Shown piece by piece: positions 24,598 through 37,790 of a DNA stretch of 64,000 nt. Each line of letters starts with the position of its first letter. Within the stretch, counting starts at the first letter, position 1. The stretch lies in the NCBI GenBank assembly GCA_018873225.1, contig JAEILZ010000009.1, positions 1,107,501 through 1,171,500 of the forward strand. The letters run 5' to 3'. Origin of the DNA: [Phialemoniopsis] sp. UDSM-2020. Taxonomy: Eukaryota > Ascomycota > Sordariomycetes > Thyridiales > Thyridiaceae. A model generated the notes under the pieces. That model was not told the DNA's origin, ran no database searches, and worked only from the letters and a program-made list of their open reading frames with translations. Both the position numbers and the translations under genes were made by a program.

Positions 24598-27500
24598 ATG
24601 GCGTCAAGGTTTGTCACAGCTGTCCTCTTCAAGTCGCTGAGCTTTCGCTAACCCTAGTCTCACTCATAGGCTTGACCGACTTGTCACGTAAGTGCTTGTG
24701 TACCACCCTGTCCGGGCTGCCGGCATTTTCCCCGATCACTGCTCTGTTGCACACGCGCCTCTTTGTGCTATTGCGTTAAGAGGTCGAACGATTTTTCATC
24801 TCTGCAATATGTTGGCGGCCAGACCAGAGGCATTTGTCTTGCCGCGTTCATACTGAATTTGCTCCATTCGAGATTTGCCACCATTTACTGACATTTGCAC
24901 AGCATCCTCGAGACGGGCAGTACTCGGTTGATTCGGGATACGGCTGTCAATCAACTGGCTGATTGGCAGAAGCAGCATCCTGATGAGCTCTTCAACCTGC
25001 TGAGCAGGGTTGTGCCCTACCTGCGACACAAGGACTGGGAGACCAGGACAACAGCGGCAAAGGCACTTGGCAAGATCATTGAGCATGCCCCAACATATGA
25101 TCCCAATGCTGCAGATGAGCCAGAACCCGAGCCCGTCAAGAAGGAGGACCCTGCTAAGAAGGAGGAGACTGATGCCGAAAATGGCATTGTAAAGAAAGAG
25201 GAAGAGAAGGAAGTGTCTCTCCTCGGCGCCGAGGACATCTTCAACCTTGACAGCCTCGATATCGCCATGATTCTTCAACATGGCAGGGAGTTGCTTCGTG
25301 GTGGTACTGTCGACTTCGCCTTGGCTGCGCTAGAACCCCAAGATCGTCTCGCGCATCAGAAGAAAACACTCACCGGTCGGCTAGGACTTCTGGGCAGGAA
25401 ATTTGAAGACGACGAAATCCCGATCATCAACGAGCATGCGAATAGCCCTGCGACTCCCCAAGACACAACTGTCGCCAATGGATCGGGCCGCCAAGAGGGC
25501 ACCAATGGCGGGGCCACTCCAGGCCTGCCGACTGAGGAGTCGGGTCTTAGCTCTCGTCAGCTGAACGTCTTGAAGCGGAAACGCAAGCGTGAGGCACAAA
25601 AGGCTGCCCAAGGCAAGAGCGGCTTCGGTGATCTGTCCATCAGGCGCTCTGCCACAGGTGGTTCCGAGGGTTTTCCGGATGATACGCCCATGCCAGATGC
25701 CGACTCGAAGAAGAACGGCAAGATGAACGACTATTTCAACCTTGACCGCCCCGCCGATCTTGACGAGGACACTAAGGTTGTCTCGGAGTTCAAGGGCCCT
25801 ATAATCCCCATCAAATCTGAGATTGAAGCAGACGATAGCTTGGAGGGCGCTGAGTGGCCGTACGAGCGACTGTGTGATTTCCTCAAGGTCGATCTTTTTG
25901 ATCCCCAGTGGGAGACAAGACATGGTGCTGCTTTGGGTTTGCGAGAGATCATCCGGGTTCATGGTGGAGGAGCTGGCCGACAGCAATCCAAGTCTCGGGA
26001 TGAAAACTCCAACTCGAACCGGACTTGGTTGAACGACCTGGCCTGCCGCTTGTGCTGCGTGCTCATGCTTGACAGGTTCACCGATTACAGCTCCGACACG
26101 TCAGTTGCGCCCATTCGCGAGACGGTCGGCCAAACCCTGGGCTCTGTCCTTTATCAGGTGCCAGCCGAGTCAGTCCATTCCATCTACAGAATACTTTATC
26201 GGATGGTGATGCAGGAGGATCTTCAGCTGGACAGGCATATCTGGGCGATCTGTCATGGAGGAATGGTTGGCCTGAGATATGTCGTGGCCGTTAGGAAAGA
26301 CCTACTCCTGAAGGACAACGATATGGTTGACGGCGTCATCCGTGCTGTCATGAAAGGCTTAGGCGACATGGATGACGATGTACGCTCCGTTAGTGCAGCC
26401 ACGCTGATACCTATGGCTAAGGAGTTTGTGACTCTGCGTCCCGATGCACTGGATGGTCTCATCAGCATAGTGTGGGAGAGCCTGTCAAGCCTGGGTGATG
26501 ATCTCAGCGCTTCGACTGGCAAGATCATGGATCTGCTGGCAATTCTTTGCAGCTTCCCCGAGGTATTGGAGACGATGAAAGCCTCCGCTGAGCAGGATGA
26601 GGAGCGATCGTTTACACTCCTCGTGCCGCGACTCTACCCCTTCCTCCGCCATACAATCACATCCGTACGCCTCGCAGTCCTCAAGGCGCTAATGACCTTT
26701 GTCAATCTTGGGACTGAAACTACGCACGGCTGGCTCAACGGCAGAATTCTACGTCTCGTTTTTCAAAACATTCTCGTAGAGAGGGACCAGGAGACCTTGA
26801 ACATGTCTCTTGATCTTTGGTCGGCTCTGGTCAAGGCGCTCGCAAAGGAGCCTGCTCGCCTCGCCGAGGAGTTCGGATCACACATTGACCCGCTGATGCA
26901 GCTTACGCTTCATCCCATCGGTGTCTCGCGTCATCCCCTGCCGATGAACGCAAACTTGTTCATGAAGCCCTCAGGCGGAACCTACAACTTGCCAGCCACT
27001 TTCTCCACTTCCACAAGGAAGTCTTCGCCACCAGAGGGCCCTGAGCGAGCTACAAAGCGTAGAAGGAAGTCTACCAAGATTGATGATGCCCCTAGCACCT
27101 CGCCGAGTCACGATGTTGATGGCGCCATGATGCAAGGAGACGTTGATATTGTCGGCGTTGAGACTCTCATCCGATCCCGAGTCTCCGCAGCAAAGGCCAT
27201 GGGTCTCGCCATGTCGCTCTTCCCAACGTCTGAGGTTGAATTGTTTGACGCAAGCATCACTCCAGCCTTGTCGTCTGCCTTCTCCTCCACTCAGATGACT
27301 GCCTGCACGATCGTCGATGAGTACTCCAAGAATTGCTCAGAAAAGACCAACCCGGCAAGATTCGTTGATCCCCTCCAGCAGATCATTGCCAGTGACAGGC
27401 CCTCCAACTATAGAGATCTTGTCAGCTTTGTCCAGCGAGTCAGGTCTCAGTGCCAGCAACTTCTCAACCTCTTCCGAGACCATGGCAAGGTCATGCCCAG

Positions 27501-30500
27501 CAGACTTCCTATCCTGGCTGTCGTCGTTCAAGGCGAGGCAGAAGCCGGACCGGGCGCTTTCTCTGTAGCCAATGCTGAGAAAGTCGTTGGTGATGACTAC
27601 GAGAAGTTGAAGAAAGCCATGGCGCCGGGTCAGCGGCTTATCGCCGGTCAGCAGTTAGATGAGGCGAGAGAAGCAGTTGTTGCTGCCATTCAGGACGCCA
27701 AAACCGTCAAGGCCTCTCGCGATGTGCGTATCAAGGCGGCAGCTGCATGCGCTCTCGTTGCTATGAATGTCCTTCCCAAGAAGCCAAGCCCTCTCATCAA
27801 GGCCATTATGGATAGCGTCAAGATGGAGGAGAACCAAGAGCTTCAAAAACGCTGCGCTGCGACAATCGCTCGTCTGGTCCAGTTGTTCACAGAGACAGGC
27901 CGCCGTGGTCCTGCCGATAAGGTTGTCGCCAACCTTGTCAAGTTCTCGTGTGTTGAGGTTGCCGAAACTCCAGAGTTCCCTGTTCATGCTCAGAAGCTGA
28001 ACCAGATCCTGTCCATGCAAAAGGAAGAGGATCGTGTTGATCATGCCGATGCTGCCAAGTGGGCGAGAGAAGCTAAAGCGGCGCGCATCACTCGGCGTGG
28101 TGCCAAGGAGGCTCTGGAGATACTGTCCCAGACATTTGGCGCTGAGGTTTTAAACACCGTCCCGAGTCTCCGTGCCTTCATGGAAGAGCCATTGACTAAG
28201 GCGTTCTCGGGTGAACTACCGGCAGAAGCCAAGGACCCCGAGAATACTTTTGGGCAAGAGATTGTCGACGCAATGTCGGTTATCCGTACCATGACGCCGA
28301 CACTGCACACAGATCTCCATCCTTTTGTCATGCAGATGATGCCACTGGTGATCAAGGCATTGCACTCTGAGCTGTCGGTCTTCCGCTACATGGCCGCTAA
28401 GTGCATCGCTACAATTTGTAGTATCATTACCGTTGAGGGGATGACTGCACTTGTGGAGAAAGTCCTGCCCTCGATCAACAACCCAGTCGACTTGCAGTTC
28501 CGTCAAGGTGCAATTGAAGCCATCTATCATCTGATCGCCGTGATGGGAGATGGGATTCTGCCTTATGTTATCTTCCTCATCGTCCCTGTTCTGGGTCGTA
28601 TGAGTGATTCTGATAACGACATCCGACTGATTGCTACGACCTCTTTCGCAACGCTTGTTAAATTGGTACCGCTCGAAGCCGGCATCCCTGACCCACCAGG
28701 CCTATCTAAAGAGCTGTTGCAAGGTCGGGATCGCGAACGCACCTTCATATCGCAGCTACTCGACCCGAAGAAGGTTGAGCCATTCAACATTCCCGTTGCC
28801 ATCAAGGCTGAGCTACGTCACTACCAGCAAGAGGGTGTCAACTGGCTGCATTTCCTCAACAAGTACCACCTACACGGCATTCTCTGTGACGATATGGGTC
28901 TCGGCAAGACTCTGCAGACCATCTGTATTGTTGCCAGCGATCACCACCAACGAGCAGAAGAGTTTGCCAAGACTGGCGCCGCTGATGTGCGAAGACTCGC
29001 CTCCCTCATTGTGTGCCCTCCAACCCTTTCCGGTCACTGGCAGCAAGAGATCAAGGCGTATGCCCCCTTCCTGAGCGTCACTGCCTATGTTGGCAACCCA
29101 GCGGAGCGGAAGGCGATTGTGGGCCAGCTCGGCAAGACTGACATTGTCATCACCTCCTATGATGTTTGCCGCAACGACATTGACATCATTGATAAGTACA
29201 ATTGGAACTATGTCGTCCTTGATGAGGGTCACCTGATCAAGAACCCAAAGGCAAAGATCAGCCAGGCCGTCAAGCGACTCGCCAGCAACCATCGGCTCAT
29301 TCTCACGGGCACGCCAATTCAAAACAACGTTCTGGAACTTTGGTCTCTATTCGATTTCCTAATGCCCGGTTTCCTCGGCGCTGAAAAGGTATTCCTGGAT
29401 CGTTTTGCGAAGCCGATTGCTGCCAGTCGCTTCAGCAAAGCCTCGTCGAAAGAGCAGGAAGCCGGTGCACTCGCCATTGAGGCATTGCATAAGCAAGTCC
29501 TGCCGTTCCTGCTGCGGCGTCTCAAGGAGGAGGTGCTCAACGATCTCCCGCCCAAGATTCTTCAGAACTATTACTGCGACCTCAGTGACCTCCAGAAGAA
29601 GCTTTTCGACGACTTCACCAAGAAGGAAGGCAAAAAGATTCAAAACGAGGCAGGAAGCGAAGACAAGGAGGCAAAGCAACACATCTTCCAGGCTCTTCAG
29701 TACATGCGCAAATTGTGCAACTCGCCAGCACTCGTTGTAAAACCTGGACATAGGCTGTTCGATGATACTCAGCGGGTCCTGGCCAGATCGGGAACCAGCC
29801 TCGAAGACCCTGTGCATGCGCCAAAATTGACGGCTCTGAGAGATCTTCTCGTCGACTGCGGCATCGGTGTCGAGGGTGCTGACTCCAGTGATCCTCTCTA
29901 CCAGCCAATCAAGCCACATCGCGCACTAGTCTTCTGTCAGATGAAGGAAATGCTTGATATGGTCCAGAATACGGTGCTCAAGAGCATGCTGCCTTCTGTG
30001 TCCTATCTCAGGCTCGATGGCGGCGTGGAGGCGAACAAGCGACAAGACATTGTCAACAAGTTCAATAGCGACCCCTCTTTCGATGTCCTCCTTCTGACGA
30101 CTAGCGTCGGTGGATTGGGCCTGAACTTGACGGGTGCCGATACTGTCATCTTCGTTGAGCACGACTGGAACCCGCAAAAGGACTTGCAGGCCATGGACCG
30201 AGCGCATCGTATTGGCCAGAAGAAGGTGGTCAACGTGTACCGCCTGATCACCCGTGGCACTCTCGAAGAGAAGATTCTGAACTTGCAGCGCTTCAAGATT
30301 GACGTGGCCTCTACAGTTGTCAATCAGCAAAACGCGGGCCTGGGTACCATGGATACAGACCAAATTCTGGATCTGTTCAGTCTAGGCGATTCAGGACCAA
30401 GTCTCATAGCAGACAAACCAGCTGGCGGCGTGGAGGGCAGAGAGGAGGACATGGTCGACATCGAGACGGGCGATGTACGGCAACCAGGCAAAAAGGCGGC

Positions 30501-30588
30501 CTGGCTCGAGGATCTTGGCGAGTTGTGGGACAATCGCCAGTACGAGGAGGACTTCGATCTCGACGGCTTCCTCAAAACCATGCAGTAG
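24598..30588 (+). CDS. MOT1: TBP-displacing Swi2/Snf2 ATPase Mot1/BTAF1
   Basis: Mot1 uses ATP to remove TATA-binding protein from DNA, redistributing TBP between promoters. Exons are 24598-24608 (11 nt), 24670-24687 (18 nt) and 24903-30588; the two tiny exons are needed to build the conserved N terminus MASRLDRLVTILETGST. The product is 1,904 residues. The N-terminal two thirds is HEAT-repeat-like, with an acidic, Lys/Glu-rich insertion near residues 80-110 and basic segments (KRKRKREAQ near 230, TKRRRKS near 725) that could be nuclear localisation signals. The ATPase starts near residue 1310: motif I DDMGLGKT near 1339, DEGH box at 1450, then TGTPIQNN, and in the second lobe GGLGLNLTGAD and QAMDRAHRIGQ. 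There are no other introns in the 5.7-kb last exon. Identification is very secure. Confidence 0.97.
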
Positions 30589-31359
30589 AAGCCATGGGAC
30601 AGAGGAAGCGTGTTGGAGATGAAGCGAGGGATGGCTTGACTGTGTATTAATTTTGTTGTATATTATGACGAAGAAACACTGCCAGGAGTTCCGGAGAACA
30701 AAGCATACAGTGCTTTTCAGGACTACGGGCCACGAAAGTTGTTTGCATCACATTACCCAGGCTGTCACAGTGTAAGATTTAGATCTTAGTACAAAGAGGC
30801 GGCGCAGGGCAAGACAGCATGACTTGACGACAGGAAGCATAGCAATTGAGAATAAGTTTTGTCTTTTCTAAGAACAGTGTCAATCGTGAAAGTGTATCCA
30901 TCCAATCAACCTCACTTCGGTCGTATCATAACCAGCAGTTGGGATTCCTGAATACTACGAAGGTTGCAGGCTGAAATTTCGATCCCGCTGTCAGGTATCG
31001 AATGTTATGTGGAGGGCTATCCCACTGCCCAATTCCATAAGGTACAGGTCAGTACCTCGCAGGGATGTGTTATTTATCCCTAACACCTCTGTAGGCGCTT
31101 TTCTCGAGTCCACCCCCACCACGATTTGACGTGCAGCTTCCCCGCCAAAGGCGCCGATGGCTCCAGAATCTTCTCTAATAAGCTTGTTCTCAGACAAGGC
31201 TCGAATTCGAGGCTTTACTTCCACCCTTACTTTCGCCAAACCTCAATTTTTCTGCAAACCGAACCAGACCTTGACAGGAGCCAAAAGAAAAGCGCCAGAG
31301 GTCTTCCATTCTTGTATCCCCTCTTCCCAAGGTACCCACGGTCGCAGATCCTATTCAAG
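30589..31359. promoter_or_regulatory. MOT1 3' region and CDC37 promoter
   Basis: Tandem spacer of 771 bp. The left part is the MOT1 3' untranslated region; the right part leads into CDC37 and contains a heat-shock-element-like site. Confidence 0.5.
31165..31174 (+). promoter_or_regulatory. Heat-shock-element-like site upstream of CDC37
   Basis: AGAATCTTCT matches nGAAnnTTCn, two inverted HSF units, about 190 bp before the CDC37 start. Two units are a minimal match, so chance occurrence is possible. Confidence 0.3.
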
Positions 31360-32964
31360 ATGCCCGTAGACTACAGCAAATGGGTAGGTGCCCATGGCAA
31401 CCCTTTAGAGAGGTCACTTCTAACACATGTTGCCACCATTATTAGGACGCCTTGGAGCTCAGTGACGATTCCGACGTCGAGGTCCACCCCAACGTCGACA
31501 AGCGCTCCTTCATCCGCGCCAAGCAGAATCAGATCCACGCCGAGCGCCAGCAACGCCGGAACCAGATAGAGACGCTCAAGTACGAGCGCCAGATCAACGA
31601 TGCTCTCATCCGCCGCATTACCGCTCTTCTCGACTCCTTAAAAGCCCATGCCGCCGATGCGGGTACTGGAGGGCCGCGCAACCCAGGCGAGGTTGCCTTC
31701 CGTGCCGTCATGGAGAGCGCAGCGGGGCTGAAGCCTGAGGATGATAACCCACCACCCCGGCCCGAGGGGGTTCATGGCAGCGAGGAGAAGCTGCCTACCT
31801 ACACCAAGATGATGGCGACGCTGTTGGACCAGGTCAACAAGGCGCTGCAAGAGAAGAATGTCAAGGACGAGGACCGGTACAGCGCCATGGTGGAAGAGAT
31901 TGGTGAACACTTGTACAAGGTGCAGAAGCTGCAAGTAGACCTACACCAAAAGCTCGACGAGCTGGAGAAAGAGGAGGGCAAGAAGATCACAAGCGAGAGC
32001 ATTCATACCGGGTTCGACAGCTCACACGTGAACAAATCCAAGCCGTCGGAGACTGCCGCCGCCCCCAAGCAGGAGGTAGAGCTCCTGAACCCCAACTTCT
32101 CGGCTAGCCAGGCGGAGGCATCTACGTCAAAGTCCTCGGCAAACGATGACGACGGCGAGATGGAGGCTTCACCGGCCGCCCAAAAGTTTGCCCAGATCAA
32201 GACAAGCGACTACCAGGCTAGCATGGCCTACCTTTCCTCTCACCCGGAGATCCTGACTGAGAAGGAGTGTGACAGCCTCTTCGTCCTCGCTTTCGATGCC
32301 GCCCTAGAAAGCCGCGACGACTACGCCAGGCAGTGCGTCCACCAAGCCCTACTGATCCAGTACTGCCGTGCCCTTGGCCGCGATGGCGTGGCCCTCTTCT
32401 TCAAACGCATCACGACGCAGGGCCACCAGGCACGAGACGTCTTCTTCAAGGATGTCGACGACACGTACCGCAAGATCAAGAACCGCACGGTCGAGATCAA
32501 CGCGCAGCGGGCGCGGGACGCCGCCGAAGGTAAGGCAGAGGGCGTCGAGCAGATTCAGCTGCACGCTGTGGAGCCGGGTACGGTCATCAACATCAAGATT
32601 CCGCCGGCCGACAGCACCGAGGAGGAGGCCAAGATGGGCCGCCAGATCTTCGAGACCTTTGCCCCGGACATGAGAAAGGCGCTCGAGTCGGGCAGCCTCG
32701 ACGAGGTGAACAAAGTGCTGGGGAACATGAGCGTGGAGGATGCCGAGGAGTTGGTGGGCAAACTTGGAGAGGTAAGTCGCACGTGGAAATTCGATTCGAG
32801 GGAAGATCTTTGCTAACTTTTGTTTACAGTCGGGGATCCTGAGCCTTGAGGAGGAGATCATTGACGCCACGACCGAGGAGGGCCGGGCCCAGCTCAAGCA
32901 GATCGAGCGCGAGAATGCCGCGACGACATCTGCTGAGGGCGAGATGTACCCTGACCCTGAGTAG
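31360..32964 (+). CDS. CDC37: Hsp90 co-chaperone Cdc37
   Basis: Kinase-targeting co-chaperone that delivers protein kinase clients to Hsp90. Exons are 31360-31383, 31446-32771 and 32830-32964; the introns are 62 and 58 bp (GTAGGT..TTAG and GTAAGT..ACAG), and the product is 494 residues. The N terminus MPVDYSKWDALELSDDSD is the family hallmark, with the Ser in LSDDSD corresponding to the CK2 target. Long coiled-coil helices follow (RAKQNQIHAERQQRR onward), then the Hsp90-binding middle domain with KIKNRT and the C-terminal helical domain ending EMYPDPE. A Glu/Ser/Pro-rich spacer between the kinase-binding and middle domains is typical of fungal members. The start is fixed by the conserved MPVDYSKW; an upstream in-frame ATG is not used. 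Confidence 0.96.
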
Positions 32965-33889
32965 CTCAACACTCATCACAAAATGTGGAGTGGGGCAGGG
33001 GATGTTTTAGGTCTTGAATTGCATCGTTTACGGCGTATTGCAAAGTGATGTAAAAGACAGGAATACAGTCTATAGGGGCAACGACCCTGACCAGATTCAA
33101 TATGCGGCGACGTTAACATGAGTCTTGTAGCCACGTAACATGACCAGATCCCGTTGCCTCGCTAGTCCTCTCCTTCAATAATACCAAGGAGCATTATTTG
33201 ATATGGTTCATCGAGCAGGAAAAAGTTTCCTGCAGCAGCTCCAAGACCTTTGTTGTCTTCTAGCCAAAGACCCGTCACACATCGTCAACCATTCCGCACC
33301 GCCTTGACTGCAACTCGTGTTTAGCCACAGCACCATGGATTCAGACCGCAACTTGGATAATGTTGAATCCCGCATAGCGGACCAAGCTGCTGTTCCTACC
33401 GGAGGGCCTAAATCCCCGCCACAAAACCCTACTCCAATCTCTGGATAACATGATGGAGCCATCAGTCACGTCTTGGCCCTGGAATCTCCATCTTGTACAC
33501 GATCTCACATACCCTTCACCCTTGTTTCGAGCCGAATTCGAGTTGGATTGGTACCATGGATATCAAGGCAACTCCTAGCTCGATGGAGGACCATGATTCG
33601 ATCATACGCCATCGCATACCTTCGAAATCTACATGGCTCGTCAAGCGGCTCACTGGTACGTTTATGACCGTCAAAAAAATCAATACCTGTCTCTTCTATC
33701 TACCGACTGTTGATCTGGAAAGTCTAATGTGACTTCACTCCATACTCTCAAGTGTGCCAGGCAGTTCGAGAAACAAGGATCAGTTCGAAGAATATAATAC
33801 AGTATGTTAGCTACAGAAGATGCCGCGCTCGACAGAAAAGCTCGCAGAAGCAACGAATACCTGGGTGGTCCACATCGGACCACCGCCAC
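32965..33889. other. Convergent intergenic region downstream of CDC37
   Basis: About 0.9 kb between converging genes. Only short open frames; nothing recognised. Confidence 0.5.
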
Positions 33890-36214
33890 TCAGATCCCGA
33901 CGTTGGTCTTCGGGGTGTCTTGGCCATTATCCTGAGTATCGTCCGCAACAAGACCTCCATCCAGATGGAAAGGTCCATCGAGCTTACTCGCAACAACCTG
34001 AACCGCCAATTTGAGGAAATCGTGCTCGCACTGCGGGTCCCCCTTGATGTTGAGTTCAATCGGCGTTACCGCCATCTCCAAGCCTTGTTTCTCAACCCGC
34101 TGCTGGAACCCGTCGAAGTGCCGTCGCAAATTCCCCTCCCAGTACTCGTGAGCAGCGAGGCGAGCTGACTTGGGGCGTGCCAGTCGCCGGATAATCTCCA
34201 CGGCACGTTTGTTCGCTGTCTCCAAGTTGGTATACGACGCCTCATGTTGGATGTCGTCCTTCACTCCTGGTTCAAGGAAGACATCTTCATCATCGGTGTC
34301 GTCCATGTCCATCATTTCGGCGTCGCCACCGGGCTTTTCTGTCGAAGTTTCCGGTACTTTCTTCCTGGTAGTGATCGAGAAGATATCGTAGCGCTTTCCA
34401 ATGGCCTCGAGGAACGTTTCTGACAAGGTCATGCCCTCGTACATCTTCGGGTCCAACCGGCCGACCTGCACCTCTTCTTGCCCGACCCATACGATCTTGC
34501 GTTTCTGGTCGGTCTTGACGATCGTACCCGTAAACAGTCCATCGCGCTTGTACGACTGATGGATGTCTTCAACGTCGGGTTTCTTGACACTAATCGCCTC
34601 GTAACGACACTTGGTAAGAAGCTGCACCGCGTATGCATTGGCCTCCGTCTTTTTCAGGAACGAGTTCGTCCTGACATTCATCTCCGTCCAGTCCTCGCCC
34701 TCGGTGAACTCGTGAGTCTCGAACACTGTGTATTGAATCACCGGCGTTTCCGGAGCTAGCGGCAGTTTCGCCAGTCTCTTGGTCGTGGGCGGGACGACTG
34801 GGTTCAGTTGGATGTCCGGTCCATCGTCGTCATCCTTGGCATTCTCAGCTAGCAACTTTGCCTGTCTCTTGAGACGCTTCTCGCGCTCATAGTTTGTCTG
34901 TCGTTCCCAGGCATCGGTCAGCTGGTCAGCCCTCCTCCCCGCCGCAACGTCGGTGATTCCCGGAAAGTCCTTCTTGACCCTGACGAGGAGTTCGGCTCGC
35001 TTTTTGGACCTGGCATACGCTCTGGCGCGCTGATCGGCTCGGTGCTTCTGGTCCTGCTCTTTGGTTCGAGATTTATTGAGGGCGGTCTTGAACTGGCCAG
35101 AAGGAGGGAGGTCTGGCAACTTGGCATTCAGCTGCGTAGTTGGCTTCTTTGGCAGCTTAGCCTCGAGCTTGCGGAAAAGAGCTGCTTCCTCATTCATGTT
35201 GATGTCCATGGACGCCGGATTGGTTGCTTTGTGCCTCGACTTGGGCTCTTGGTTGCGATGGGAGGTGCTGCCCGCTAGTGCAGTCCGGGGCAGTCTTACC
35301 TGCTCTGGGACGGGCTCCTGAGCCTTGTCTTGAGATCCCTCAGACCATGTTGAAGCCGGAGAGGGAAGCGACTTCTTGATTTGGTCGTTCCTGTCAAAGG
35401 CGGATGTCACAACTCCCGATGGGCCTTTAGGAGACTTCGCAACTTGATCTCTCGATAAGAACGACGGAAAATCGCTCTTGGTAGATCCCATAGACCGAGA
35501 TGACAAGGCATTAGAAAAGGCTGAGCTGCGCTTCGGAAGTCCGTTGCCGGAACGGGCCGACGATACAGCCGTCTTCGAGGGTGAGATGGGAAGGGGCTTT
35601 GCTGCTCGGTTCAATGAGGGAGTTGACAGAGCATCGATGCGCCTCTTGCGATCACGCTGTCCATGTCGCTGTTGGAGGGTGGGCGTCTTGGGGGGTCCCT
35701 TCAGCTTGTTCCTCAGAGTCGAGCGGGGAGGGTCGCGCGATAGAATCCTCGTGCTGCCAGGAGCTGCCCTATCCTAAGGGGCAGGACCTTTCAAGCCCCG
35801 ACGCAGGTCAGACAAGTCCCTGGCCTTGAACTTGGGCGAAGCAGTCAGATCCACAGGATTGAACGCCGATGAGCCGGATGGCTGATCGCTCATTGGAGCT
35901 TGCGAGAGCGACGACTTGTGAGACGGGGTCGGGTCGACCGCAGACTCTGGTACCAACATGTTGCAGTCCTCCGCAGTGAATGCCGGCATACCCAACACTG
36001 CTGGGGACGGACGAGGAGGCTCAGGATCGTGATGGTCACTCTCACGCTGCCTCTTACGATTGTTGAGAGCCGCTCCGAGGTCGTTCTCATCACCCTCGCT
36101 TCCCGCTAGGTTTTGTTAAATGACAGTCGTCTAGAAGTGACGAGCACCTGAGTACTTACAAGGATTGGTTGGTGGGGGCGTTCCCTCCTGCATGGAGATG
36201 TCGTTGGTCGACAT
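33890..36214 (-). CDS. Unrecognised gene with an in-frame TAG (or an unusual intron)
   Basis: I do not recognise the family. Exon 1 is complement(36160-36214), starting MSTNDISMQEG; a 54-bp intron with clear signals follows, then exon 2 from 36105. Exon 2 stays open until TAG at 35774-35776, after which the same frame continues open for 627 codons to 33890. Read past the TAG, the product is a hydrophilic Ser/Pro-rich protein with KRKRQ-like basic patches, a Lys/Arg-rich coiled segment (coded near 34830-35090), an acidic MDMDDTDDED patch and a structured C-terminal part. Candidate introns that remove the TAG exist (donor GTGGAT near 35850 or GTACCA near 35950 with acceptor CCTTAG at 35774, both phase 0), but their donors are weak. 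The alternatives are a true nonsense mutation, two separate genes (first downstream in-frame ATG at 35491), or a sequencing error. There is no signal peptide; a nuclear location is a guess. Confidence 0.6.
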
Positions 36215-37790
36215 GATGATGATAAGATGATCTTATTTTGCTCCTACCGATGGCTGAGAAAATTGGATCGAGGTCTCAGGCAGCAGGCTCACTTGATGAG
36301 ATGTAGCTTGAGGGGAAGCTTGATCGTTGATGATGGGGTGGGTGGCTTTGCTTTTCGAGCCGACGGTGGGAGTTGGGAATGCCCTCAAATGTAAGGCCTC
36401 AGCCTCCTGATGTGCCAGGAAGGAGCGATCAGGTAAGGGAAAGAGGTAATGATGAGGATGGAAGAAAAGATAATTGATGAGAATCCGATCCCAAACTATT
36501 AAGGGGTGGGTTTACTTGGGAGCCTCTTCCATCCACTCGAGTACAATTTGTGGAAGGTGATGGCTTTGGTTGTTGTTGTTATGAGGAGGATCTCCGCGTC
36601 CTTCTACAGGTGCGCGCCTAACTATTTCTAAATGTTTAGCGTTTCAAATTAATATCTACGGTATATATGAGATGAAAGTGAGCGGTGGATGAAAATGGAT
36701 GTGAATCAGCCCCTTTTTTTTGACGTGTGGAAACACCGCTTCTAAGAAGCGACTGATGCATCTCAGCAGCCCACACACCAAAAACCATGCCTTACATCTA
36801 ATTAGCTGGACACCAAGGCTATCAAGTGCCAGTTTCAAGGCACCGAAATTTTCCTTGAACTCTGCGCTGTGGAATTTTGGTTCGTGTGCCTTCATATTTC
36901 CGCACAGGATGTCGCATGATGACCGGTACAGGTGAGAGAATAGGGGCTGTGCTGTATATCCAAAGGCGAGGCATGAGCTCGCGAACCCATGACAGCCTGA
37001 AGACGAACAAACGCATATTCGACAGTTATTTTGTATCCATGGCTGTTGGACAGTCACTCAGTCAGCACGAGCCTTCACACATGTGGACAAGGTTGGAACA
37101 AAGCAAAATCGGTTGCTGCAGAATGTGAAGATACTGCGCTGAAGGGGAGATCTACAGATTTCATTATCTGACGGTGGAGGTCAAGGGGTCTCTTCCTTGG
37201 TAACTTTTTAAATCTGTAAATCTGTCCTTGAAACTGATTTGGTTGGCCCGTGGTTAACATGTTTGACCGAGCCACGATGAACTGGCGCAGCCTCTGTAGC
37301 CTCATAGCACTGCCGCCGATGTGATCACAATGCTTATCCATCCGACCCTAAGCCAGTTACCGGCAACCCCGGTTCCCCATGGGGTTCCTTCATATGGGAC
37401 CACAAGGCAATACTGCTTTGATGTCGGGTCGAATCAACCTCCCTCAATTTATGTACCGGGTCTCGTGCACAAGGAAAGCGCAAGCAACACGCACAAAGCT
37501 TAAAGTAGCTTGTTGAGTAATGCGGTTGAGGAAGGTAAGGTCGTGGGAGGCAAGTTTTTATCTAATGTGAACCTCAGATCTCCAATCCCGATTCCGAGTC
37601 TGGATTGTCCAAGACCACATCTCGTGAAAGAATGGTCCAGCTAGGGTCAAATAAAAGACCTCGCTTGCCGGAGCATGTATTTAAACCTTCCAGCCCCTCC
37701 CTTTGATCCATTCCCATACTCTTTCTACTACATTTCTTTCTCCCCAACAACTACGATTAATTTTTAAGTGCTTCGAGGCATCGCGTGGTA
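36215..37790. promoter_or_regulatory. Divergent upstream region of the unknown gene and the PMA-type ATPase
   Basis: About 1.6 kb, AT-rich in parts, no convincing open frame. It should hold both promoters; I recognise no specific element. Confidence 0.5.
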
